From assembly GCA_963848675.1 (NCBI GenBank), contig CAWKEY010000002.1, positions 1-5,349 of the forward strand: a stretch of 5,349 nt of DNA. Reading direction: 5' to 3'. The position numbers were made by a program, and so were the translations under genes. Each line of letters opens with the position of its first letter. Positions within the stretch are counted from its first letter, which is position 1. Positions 1 through 5,327 of the stretch are shown piece after piece. The notes under the pieces were generated by a model. It did not search any database. It saw only the letters and a list, made by a program, of their open reading frames with translations, and was not told the origin of the DNA. The DNA comes from CAWKEY01 sp963848675 (GTDB taxonomy: Bacteria; Pseudomonadota; Gammaproteobacteria; Methylococcales; Methylomonadaceae).

Positions 1-691
1 GTAACTCCGAGGCATTATCTAAAGACAGTTGGTTTGCCCGTAATGTTAACTGGCTGTTATCCTGAAGTACCGAACCTATCCCAGTGATAATAGCGCAGCT
101 GCGGGCTCGCCACCGTTGCACATCGGATCGGGCTGCCGGGCTGGTAATCCACTGACTCTGGCCACTGGCCAGAGCTGTCCGTCCATCCAGACTGCTCGCC
201 AGCTTGCATCTTACCCAAGGCCGATTTCGAATCATGCGGCTAATAAAACCAGGATTTAGGGCTCTTGCTTCATTTTCTAATATCGGTCCATCGACTTCGA
301 TGCCGGCACTGCGTAACTGCTTAATACCAGAACCAGCCACCTGCGGGTTGGGGTCTTCCATTGCGTAAACAACTCGGCTGACACCCGCTTCGATCAGGGA
401 CTGGCAACAGGGGCCCGTTTTGCCCTGATGGCTACAGGGTTCAAGGCTGACATATACTGTCGCTCCTTGAGCGCGGTTGCCAGATATTGTTAGCGCATGA
501 ACCTCGGCATGAGCCTCACCGGCGCGACGATGCCAGCCTTCGCTTAAAACTTGCTGATCTTTGACGATAACACAACCAACACACGGATTGGGGCGCGCTG
601 TATAACGGCCACGCTCTGCTAACTGTAGAGCACGAGACATCCATCGCTGATCAGATTTAGAAAGGGCCTTAGAAAGAGTCATTGATGACAT
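1..691 (-). CDS. ribD: RibD, bifunctional riboflavin deaminase/reductase (N-terminal 230 aa, cut by window edge)
   Basis: RibD is a cytosolic enzyme that acts after GTP cyclohydrolase II. It deaminates the diaminopyrimidine intermediate and then reduces its ribose side chain with NADPH. I translated the minus strand by hand and found 230 codons open to the left edge; the family is usually about 360-380 aa, so the C-terminal third is outside. The deaminase domain covers residues about 14-150. It has the zinc and catalytic motif HAE at 61-63 (AGEAHAEVHA) and the second zinc motif PCSHQGKTGPC at 85-95. The reductase domain begins near residue 158, with KLASSLDGRTALASGQSQWI at 163-182, the conserved substrate and NADPH region. 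An in-frame TGA lies just upstream of two possible ATG starts, at 691 and 682. Neither has a good ribosome binding site; I took the longer one. It lies 21 bases after the nrdR stop on the same strand, so it is probably co-transcribed with nrdR. No damage is visible. Confidence 0.95.
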   Translation of the reverse strand, partial: MSSMTLSKALSKSDQRWMSRALQLAERGRYTARPNPCVGCVIVKDQQVLSEGWHRRAGEAHAEVHALTISGNRAQGATVYVSLEPCSHQGKTGPCCQSLIEAGVSRVVYAMEDPNPQVAGSGIKQLRSAGIEVDGPILENEARALNPGFISRMIRNRPWVRCKLASSLDGRTALASGQSQWITSPAARSDVQRWRARSCAIITGIGSVLQDNSQLTLRANQLSLDNASEL

Positions 692-712
692 TGATGACTG
701 AGCTCAGAATTT

Positions 713-1183
713 TTAACCGGATTCAACCGTTGTCTGATTTTGTAAGCGATCAATTTCCGCACGAAATTCGCTAATGTCCGTGAAGCGACGGTAAACCGAT
801 GCAAAACGCACATAGGCAACTTCATCCAGTTTTTGTAACTGTTCCATCACTTTTTCACCAATCAGTCGGGCAGAAATTTCACGCTCACCCATATTTTGCA
901 AATGCAGCTTGATCTGATTGAGTGCTGACTCGACATTTTCCGTGCTGACAGGGCGTTTCTCCAGGGCACGATTTAAACCCGCGCGCAATTTGTTTTCATC
1001 GAAGTGCTCTCGAGTACCATCTTGCTTAATGACTTTCGGCATGATTAATTCAATCACTTCGTAAGTGGTAAAGCGCTGATGACAAGCAATACACTCGCGG
1101 CGTCGTCTAGTTTGGCTGCCGTCCGCAACCAATCGAGAATCAATGACCTTTGTCTCATTGGCGTTACAAAATGGGCAATACAT
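713..1183 (-). CDS. nrdR: NrdR, transcriptional repressor of ribonucleotide reductase genes
   Basis: NrdR is a cytosolic repressor that binds ATP or dATP and shuts down nrd operons by binding NrdR boxes in their promoters. The 156-aa product is close to the family's usual 150-160 aa. The N-terminal zinc ribbon uses Cys3, Cys6, Cys31 and Cys34 (CPFC and CIAC), with the typical VIDSRLVADG stretch between them and the basic DNA-contacting run RRRRE at 26-30. The ATP-cone domain covers about residues 49-139, starting at PKVIKQDGTREHFD and ending near YVRFASVYRRF. All key residues are present. The ATG at 1183 is supported because the protein begins MYCPFC, as family members do; no clear Shine-Dalgarno is visible. 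It heads a short minus-strand unit with ribD. In many gammaproteobacteria glyA lies directly upstream, but here about 450 bases of non-coding sequence and an hsdM fragment take that place. No NrdR box is recognisable upstream. Confidence 0.96.
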   Translation of the reverse strand: MYCPFCNANETKVIDSRLVADGSQTRRRRECIACHQRFTTYEVIELIMPKVIKQDGTREHFDENKLRAGLNRALEKRPVSTENVESALNQIKLHLQNMGEREISARLIGEKVMEQLQKLDEVAYVRFASVYRRFTDISEFRAEIDRLQNQTTVESG

Positions 1184-1265
1184 GATTATTCATTGACTAT
1201 TCTATGGAGAAAATGAACTTATACTATCACAGGGAAGAGAATACGATAGAAAGCATATAAAAAAA

Positions 1266-1279
1266 CTTGCTTGCTTGCT
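1266..1279. repeat. CTTG tetranucleotide microsatellite (3.5 copies)
   Basis: CTTG occurs three times in tandem plus a partial copy (CTTGCTTGCTTGCT). It follows an A-run at about 1258-1265 in the region upstream of nrdR. Short tandem repeats of this size can vary by slippage, but at 3.5 copies this could be chance, and no coding frame depends on it. Confidence 0.5.
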
Positions 1280-1418
1280 GGCCGATCTGCCTGCCCAATT
1301 CGATTAATTGGATAACCACTCAAATCCGCAGATAGAATTTTGAACCCATCTAAAATGGCGATCTGAGCCACAAAAATGAATGCTTCTTTTCGGAAATGAC
1401 CCGCAAACAACTCCGAGA

Positions 1419-1439
1419 GCACAGGAAATGCCCCTGTGC
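1419..1439 (+). terminator. Strong hairpin, possible terminator
   Basis: GCACAGG at 1419-1425 and CCTGTGC at 1433-1439 form a perfect 7-bp stem with a 7-base loop. A short TTTT follows only after six more bases (1446-1449), so it is not a textbook intrinsic terminator. On the minus strand no T run follows. It may be the terminator of a plus-strand gene that has been lost, or a structured boundary element. Confidence 0.35.
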
Positions 1440-1565
1440 AGGCTGTTTTATGTCCTCAAATAATTGCATTCAGAATATCTTTTACCCGTATTTCATCCTT
1501 CAAGTTAATTGCTTCTCCGGACCAGATTTAGCGGTCCACCGAATGACGATCGTACTTTTTACCAG

Positions 1566-1589
1566 ATTTTGGGTAACATTTTGGGTAAC
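1566..1589. repeat. Two tandem copies of a 12-bp unit
   Basis: The unit ATTTTGGGTAAC occurs at 1566-1577 and again, identically, at 1578-1589; the next two bases (AT) continue the pattern. It ends about 40 bases before the hsdM fragment start at 1631. It could be a duplicated operator, a recombination site remnant or a replication-slippage product; nothing seen decides between these. Confidence 0.7.
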
Positions 1590-1630
1590 ATGGCCCAATA
1601 AGCAACAACTCGATGAAAACTGAAGACCAC

Positions 1631-2052
1631 ATGGCAAAAACGGCAACCAAAAACAGACCCGACAGCAATATCGTCAAGGGCTTTGAAGAAAGCCTGTGGG
1701 AGACCGCCAACAAGCTGCGCGGCTCTGTAGCTTCCAGTGAGTACAAGCATATCGTACTCAGCCTGATCTTCCTGAAATTCGTCAGCGATAAGTTTGAAGC
1801 GCAAAAGCAAAAGCTAATTGAAGACGGCCATCAAGCCTATGCGTATAGGCTGGAGTTCTATGCTAAAGACAATATTTTCTATCTGCCGAAAACTCCTGCT
1901 GGAACTTCATCCTCAAACACGCCAAGCAAGACGATATCGCCCTGCATACGGTCGAAAAAAGCAATAAATCTCTCGCCGGTGTGCTGCCGGATAACTACTT
2001 TTCACGCCTGGAGCTGGATAACAGCAAGCTATCGGCTTTGATTATCGATACG
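1631..2052 (+). pseudogene. hsdM: hsdM remnant: N-terminal part of type I restriction-modification methylase
   Basis: HsdM is the adenine-N6 methyltransferase subunit of type I restriction-modification complexes, where it works with HsdS and HsdR. The frame starting at the ATG at 1631 (or an in-frame ATG at 1613) gives the hallmark N-terminal helical domain: IVKGFEESLWETANKLRGSV, then SSEYKHIVLSLIFLKFVSDKFE. At about 1890-1898 the frame shifts by one base. The homology continues in another frame as WNFILKHAKQDDIALHTVEK, then SLAGVLPDNYFSRLELDNSKLSALI, and fades after IDTVV near 2052. The SAM-binding motif (DPxxGSGG-like) and the catalytic NPPF motif are absent, so no methylase activity is possible. 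The family is about 500 aa; only about 140 residues remain. Compared with HsdM sequences I remember, about six residues seem missing after DDIAL and about five after SALI. No hsdS or hsdR is visible here. Confidence 0.85.
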
Positions 2053-2089
2053 GTTGTTAAGAAAAAAGGGGCCAATGACTGTCACTTGA

Positions 2090-2341
2090 GTGAAACAGGA
2101 CAGTTGCGGGGGACGGGATTTGGAAGACGACATTATGAAAACCTTGTTTGCTTTGCACATTGGTGGTGTTGATGCTTCCTTGGAGGGCTACGAATCAGGC
2201 GTTTCGATTCCTTATCAATCAAGCAACAAAAAGCTTTCCGATGAATTTCCTTATTTGGCTGCTCCGGAAAAGACAGGGTTGCTGCAATTTAATCTTAAGC
2301 GATTATTTTTGAACACTATTATAAAGCGAGCCCAAGAGTAA
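2090..2341 (+). pseudogene. Orphan C-terminal fragment, possibly of a DUF4331-type protein
   Basis: This frame opens at a GTG directly after an in-frame TGA and ends in TAA. It encodes 83 residues with no visible Shine-Dalgarno. The stretch GGRDLEDDIMKTLFALHIGG (residues 7-26) followed by KLSDEFPYLAAPEKTG resembles the C-terminal part of DUF4331 proteins, which often read GRxxxDDVxD... and later ...FPYLAxPH. DUF4331 proteins are secreted or periplasmic and of unknown function. The resemblance rests on memory of the pattern and is moderate. It begins right where hsdM homology ends, so the two are probably unrelated remnants joined by a deletion or insertion. The last 20 residues (LLQFNLKRLFLNTIIKRAQE) do not fit that family and may be fused noncoding sequence. 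It could also be a short unrelated orphan gene. Confidence 0.4.
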
Positions 2342-2692
2342 TCTTTCATTTCAAAATTGGATGATACTGGAAGATGGTTTGCGTCAGACGGATCAAAAAT
2401 CCAGCTATTGCGGCAACTATGGGTCTCGGCATCTTTTTTCTCACGAAAATATCGATGTCAATTTATCGTTTGTGGTTGCGAGTTTGTAGGGTAGAATTTT
2501 TATGAGCCTTGAGCTGTTGCACCCTTTGGGTAATGGTCTGTTTTATCGCAAACCATCATACAACCAAGGTTTCTACCGATTTACATTTTCTATCTGCGAG
2601 CCAGGGAAGCAGAATACGCTTGCTTTCATGCTGTTTTTAGATTGCCGGAAAAGTAGTCCACGATTGTATTGTATTTAATGTTGTGAGTTATG
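2342..2692. other. Stretch without a supported gene, left of the insertion sequence
   Basis: Two small plus-strand frames exist here: 2361-2489 (42 aa, ATG, ending NLSFVVASL) and 2502-2678 (58 aa, ATG, MSLELLHPLGNGLFYRKPSY...). Neither shows a recognisable domain, signal peptide or membrane segment. Only the second has a weak purine-rich stretch (TAGGGTAG) upstream. Both are more likely decayed coding sequence than genes. No terminator-like hairpin or tRNA was found. The last bases (TTGTGAGTTATG, 2681-2692) may be the outer end of the IS630 element whose body resumes at 4411. Confidence 0.5.
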
Positions 2693-2711
2693 TAGAGCCT
2701 GCTCATAAAGT
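2693..2711 (+). repeat. Left terminal inverted repeat of the IS5/IS1182-type element
   Basis: TAGAGCCTGCTCATAAAGT matches the reverse complement of 4392-4410 (TAGAGCTTGCTCATAAAGT) at 18 of 19 positions. It is the binding and cleavage site expected for the transposase. The sequence immediately after it, TATAAC at 2711-2716, could act as a weak -10 box for the transposase, but no matching -35 is clear. Confidence 0.92.
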
Positions 2712-2746
2712 ATAACGGATTGATTTTATTATGGAATTCCTTCAGT

Positions 2747-2752
2747 AAAGGG
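2747..2752 (+). promoter_or_regulatory. Putative ribosome binding site deciding the transposase start
   Basis: AAAGGG lies 7 bases before the GTG at 2760, good spacing for a Shine-Dalgarno. The in-frame ATG at 2802 has no comparable purine run before it (the upstream bases are C- and A-rich). An in-frame TGA at 2721-2723 excludes earlier starts. This favours GTG at 2760, although protein similarity to relatives would suit either. Confidence 0.45.
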
Positions 2753-2759
2753 TACAATA

Positions 2760-4400
2760 GTGCACGAAAAACAAGCTACCCCCCTCAAAAAGTGTGCACC
2801 TATGATCCGAACTCAGAGTCACCGGCAACTCTCCCTGGCAGAATTTGATTGGCCCTTCCAGACTTCACTTGATAAAAATAATCGCTGGGTCAAAATGAGT
2901 GAATGCATTCCCTGGGATGAGCTGGCCGAGGCCTACTACCAAGGCCTTTCTAGCACCCAGGGTCGTCCTACCAAAGAGGCGCGTCTGGTCATCGGTGCCG
3001 TGATCATCAAACATAAGCTTTGCCTGTCTGACCGAGAGACCGTGGCACAGATCCAGGAAAACCCTTATCTCCAGTTCTTCGTGGGTCTGCCTGGCTATCA
3101 GATGGAAGCGCCGTTTGCCCCCTCGCTGTTTGTCGAGATTCGCAAGCGCATGGGGCAAACGGTATTTGACGTTTTTTACGATGCGGTGATTGGTGCCGTC
3201 GACCGTGCTAAATCGAAGCCGACGACGAAATGCCCCGCGACAGATCAGTCAGATTCAGATAATAATGCTACCCCACCTGCGGTTTCGGGTGGCGATCCTG
3301 AGTCTGAAACTACGAAGCCGGCCGGTCAGGGAAAGTTGATACTGGATGCAACCGTTGCCCCACAGGCAATCCGGTTTCCGACAGACCTCAGTTTGTTGAA
3401 TGAGGCCAGGGAGTTCAGCGAGCAAATTGTTGATCGGCTGTATGCAAAAACGGACCTGAAGCAAAAGCCTCGGACCTATCGCCGGCAAGCCCGCAAAGCC
3501 TACCTGGGTATTGTGAAGAAGAAACGACCGGGTGCAAAGTTACTGCGTCGTGGCATCAAGCAGCAGTTACAATACCTGCGCCGCAACCTGGGCCATATTG
3601 AACATTTACTGGCGCACTTTCCGGAAGGGACACGGCTACCACTACCCCATTGGCTGTTGCACCGTTACTGGGTTATTCAGCACATGTACGATCAGCAATG
3701 GGAAATGTACCGAAACCGAAGTCATCGTTGTGACCATCGTATCGTGAGCATTAGTCAGCCGTACGTACGACCGATTGTGCGTGGTAAATCGGATAAGCCG
3801 ACGGAGTTTGGTGCCAAGCTCAGTGTTAGCTTGACTGGAGAAGGGGTGGCACGGGTCGACCACCTGCGCTGGGAGGCTTTCCATGAAGGGCATGATCTGC
3901 CATCGCAAGTTGAAGCTTATCGTGAACGCCATGGTGTTTATCCGCAGGTGGTTCTGGGCGACACCATTTACGGCAGCCGAGACAACCGTCGTTATCTCAA
4001 GGCACGGGGTATCCGTTTTGCGGGTAAGCCGCTGGGCAGACCAAAGAAAGTGACTGAGGAAAACCAGGCGGAATTAAAGCGGCTGTCGACGCGGCGGCGT
4101 GAGGAATATCGGCAACGGATACCGATCGAAGGTAAGTTCGGCCAGGGCAAGAACGGTTATCGATTAAATTATGTTCGGGCAAAGCGAGCCGATACGTCCG
4201 CCGCGTGGATCAACAGCATCTTTCTGGTGATGAACCTGCTGATTCTACTGAGGGTTTTTTGTTGGCTCGTAAAAAGGGTCTGTGCCAGATTGCCATATAG
4301 GCTGTCAAAGCTCTTGGAGTTCAGCGTCGGCTATTGGCGGGCTGGCGTGACACGTCAGTTGAATCTAGTGTTGGGTAACAGGCAGTTCGCAACTTTATGA
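2760..4400 (+). CDS. DDE transposase of the IS5/IS1182 type, intact
   Basis: This 546-aa protein should bind the element's terminal repeats and catalyse excision and insertion. The N-terminal helical DNA-binding region (about 21-145) has DWPFQTSLDKNNRWVKMSEC and GRPTKEARLVIGAVIIKHKL, typical of IS5-like transposases. A Ser/Thr/Asp-rich, probably disordered linker covers 150-190. The RNase H-like catalytic core shows D196 (LILDAT), D401 (VVLGDTIYGSRDNRRYL) and E457 (RIPIEGKFGQGKNGYRL), the expected DDE triad. Between them lies a basic helical insertion (about 225-320). A hydrophobic helix (485-504) follows the core, with a basic tail after it. The start is GTG at 2760, with AAAGGG 7 bases upstream; the ATG at 2802 (residue 15, MIRTQSHRQLSL) is the alternative and would give 532 aa. 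The TGA stop at 4398-4400 lies inside the right terminal repeat. No frameshift or missing key residue is seen. Assignment to IS5 versus IS1182 is uncertain; the DDE class is not. Confidence 0.93.
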   Translation: MHEKQATPLKKCAPMIRTQSHRQLSLAEFDWPFQTSLDKNNRWVKMSECIPWDELAEAYYQGLSSTQGRPTKEARLVIGAVIIKHKLCLSDRETVAQIQENPYLQFFVGLPGYQMEAPFAPSLFVEIRKRMGQTVFDVFYDAVIGAVDRAKSKPTTKCPATDQSDSDNNATPPAVSGGDPESETTKPAGQGKLILDATVAPQAIRFPTDLSLLNEAREFSEQIVDRLYAKTDLKQKPRTYRRQARKAYLGIVKKKRPGAKLLRRGIKQQLQYLRRNLGHIEHLLAHFPEGTRLPLPHWLLHRYWVIQHMYDQQWEMYRNRSHRCDHRIVSISQPYVRPIVRGKSDKPTEFGAKLSVSLTGEGVARVDHLRWEAFHEGHDLPSQVEAYRERHGVYPQVVLGDTIYGSRDNRRYLKARGIRFAGKPLGRPKKVTEENQAELKRLSTRRREEYRQRIPIEGKFGQGKNGYRLNYVRAKRADTSAAWINSIFLVMNLLILLRVFCWLVKRVCARLPYRLSKLLEFSVGYWRAGVTRQLNLVLGNRQFATL

Positions 4401-4410
4401 GCAAGCTCTA
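4392..4410 (-). repeat. Right terminal inverted repeat of the IS5/IS1182-type element
   Basis: ACTTTATGAGCAAGCTCTA is the inverted partner of 2693-2711 with a single mismatch (A at 4404, where the left repeat predicts G). The last codons of the transposase and its TGA lie inside it. Confidence 0.92.
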
Positions 4411-4429
4411 TTTAACTGATAAATGAAAA

Positions 4430-5285
4430 ATGTTTAACTCAATGAAGTTTCTATTAAACATACCGAAAGAGAAGTTCAACCTGACATATGAACAAACCAG
4501 TGAGCGGTTTGGGTTTGATGCGCCAATTAAGAACCCTATTTCGCTCGCAAGGGAAAATGGAACTCTGCACCATCTCGCGACAAGCCAGCAACCGAGCTGG
4601 ACATAGATAAGTTGGCTAAAGATGTTGAATCAGCTCCGGACGATTATCAGTGGGAAAGAGCTAAACGCTTAGGGGTTTCTGAAAGAACCATCGGTTATGG
4701 CATAAAAAGATTAGGCATTAGCTATAAAAAAACGCTTAAACACCCCAAAGCAGACGAAGACGCTCGTAGGATCTTTCAAAAAAAGATGAGCACCTATGAA
4801 TCAGAAAGTCGATCCATCGTTTATTTGGATGAAAGTGGCTTTACTTAGGTTAGGATATGCCGCGTACACACGGTTATTCCCACCAGGGGAAGTGCTGCTA
4901 TAGTGTTCATGATTGGCAGCCAAAGGGGCGTATCAATGCAATTCGCGCCATGGTCGATTTTGTTTTTTTAACCATTGATCTTTTTGAAGCCAGTATTAAC
5001 GGTGATGTATTTTACGCGCGGTTGACTCAAGCATTAATTCCTGCACTGCCAGCGAATGCGGTTGTTGTCATGGATAATGCCAGCTTTCACAAACGTGCGG
5101 ACATGATTGAGGCGATTGAGCAATCCGGAGCTCAACTTGAATGGCTTCCTCCCTATAGCCCTGATCTTAATCCGATTGAGAAAAAATGGGCTCAGGCAAA
5201 AGCTATTCGAAAACGAGCGCGCTGCGATGTCGATATATTGTTTTCAGAGTACATAAGCTATAATCGGGTAAGGGCGAGTCTCTAG
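4430..5285 (+). pseudogene. IS630-family transposase, broken by several frameshifts
   Basis: IS630 transposases are DDE enzymes that insert at TA dinucleotides. The parts lie in order but in changing frames. Frame 1 starts at ATG 4430 (or 4442) and gives LLNIPKEKFNLTYEQTSERFG, the N-terminal helix-turn-helix. From about 4512 a second frame gives RTLFRSQGKMELCTI. From about 4576 a third gives RDKPATELDIDKLAKDVE, then QWERAKRLGVSERTIGYG and KKTLKHPKADEDARRIF, ending in IVYLDESGFT with the first catalytic Asp and a TAG at 4846. From 4857 a fourth segment begins MPRTHGYSHQGK and holds the second Asp (VVVMDNASFHKR) and the Glu (LPPYSPDLNPIEKKWAQAKA). It ends at TAG 5283; relatives usually end near LFSEYI, so the last residues may be read-through into flanking DNA. 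All three catalytic residues are still encoded, but no single frame joins them. No ribosome binding site is evident. Confidence 0.9.
4845..4854 (+). repeat. 5-bp tandem duplication (TTAGG twice) breaking the IS630 frame
   Basis: TTAGG occurs at 4845-4849 and again at 4850-4854. Removing one copy brings GFT and DMPRTHGY into a single frame with one in-frame TAG between T and D, where relatives commonly have H or Q. The break is therefore explained by a 5-bp duplication plus a probable CAG-to-TAG change. Confidence 0.75.
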
Positions 5286-5293
5286 CTCGCCCT
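5271..5293. repeat. Perfect 8-bp inverted repeat overlapping the end of the IS630 frame
   Basis: AGGGCGAG at 5271-5278 pairs perfectly with CTCGCCCT at 5286-5293 around a 7-base loop that contains the TAG stop at 5283. C residues rather than T residues follow, so it is not a standard intrinsic terminator on the plus strand. It may belong to the DNA next to the IS630 element rather than to the element itself. Confidence 0.55.
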
Positions 5294-5303
5294 CCCCACA
5301 ACA

Positions 5304-5327
5304 CCTAGCATGCGGGTCCGCACTAGG
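5304..5327. repeat. Two-part hairpin close to the right window edge
   Basis: CCTAG (5304-5308) pairs with CTAGG (5323-5327). Inside it, TGCG (5311-5314) pairs with CGCA (5319-5322) around a GGTC loop, leaving a CA bulge on the left arm only. It follows the 5271-5293 hairpin by ten bases. The arrangement looks like a structured RNA or recombination element. I have a vague memory of similar sequence next to group II intron or transposon genes, but cannot confirm this from the window. Confidence 0.5.

Larger units (their letters stand above)
1184..1630. other. Non-coding stretch between nrdR and the hsdM fragment
   Basis: No reading frame here looks like a real protein. The 67-75 aa open frames on both strands have no recognisable motif and overlap one another. 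The stretch should hold the promoter of nrdR-ribD on the minus strand, but I see no -35/-10 pair good enough to annotate. An AT-rich segment at about 1200-1265 is the most likely place. Structured pieces inside are a CTTG repeat (1266-1279), a 6-bp inverted repeat CCAATT/AATTGG (1295-1311), a strong 7-bp hairpin (1419-1439), a GGACC/GGTCC inverted repeat (about 1518-1536) and a 12-bp tandem repeat (1566-1589). It probably contains the breakpoint between the conserved chromosome and the accessory patch. Confidence 0.6.
2693..4410 (+). mobile_element. Complete IS5/IS1182-type insertion sequence, about 1718 bp
   Basis: The element is bounded by 19-bp imperfect terminal inverted repeats (2693-2711 and 4392-4410, one mismatch) and carries one intact transposase gene that fills almost its entire length. 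Size, single long open frame and transposase type fit the IS5/IS1182 group. The outermost TA on both sides could be part of the repeats or a 2-bp target duplication. Beyond that the flanks (GTTATG on the left, TTTAAC on the right) show no longer direct repeat. Ends and gene are intact, so the copy looks recent compared with the decayed genes around it and may be mobile. Confidence 0.9.

Noticed and set aside
1219..1422. 67-aa minus-strand open frame upstream of nrdR
   Set aside because: No recognisable domain; its start lies near the hairpin and its end merges with the nrdR leader. It could be a decayed fragment, but nothing supports a gene.
1490..1540. Possible tRNA 3' end (TTCAAGT loop-like sequence followed by CTCCGGACCA)
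   Set aside because: The bases around the supposed T loop do not form a 5-bp stem, and no anticodon or D arm can be found upstream.
1396..1623. 75-aa plus-strand open frame beginning MTRKQLREHRKC
   Set aside because: It spans the hairpin and the 12-bp tandem repeat (which produces WVTFWVTW), has no ribosome binding site or recognisable motif, and competes with an equally unremarkable frame on the other strand.
2502..2678. 58-aa plus-strand small gene beginning MSLELLHPLG
   Set aside because: Only a weak ribosome binding site, no recognisable domain, and it lies among decayed sequence; mentioned in the region entry but not called as a gene.
2865..4182. Minus-strand and alternate-frame open frames inside the IS5/IS1182-type transposase
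   Set aside because: They lie antisense to or out of frame with an intact, motif-complete transposase and have no features of their own.
4612..5285. Programmed frameshift in the IS630 transposase instead of decay
   Set aside because: There are three separate frame changes, one explained by a plain 5-bp duplication plus an in-frame TAG, and no slippery heptamer or pseudoknot at the switches. Decay is the simpler reading.
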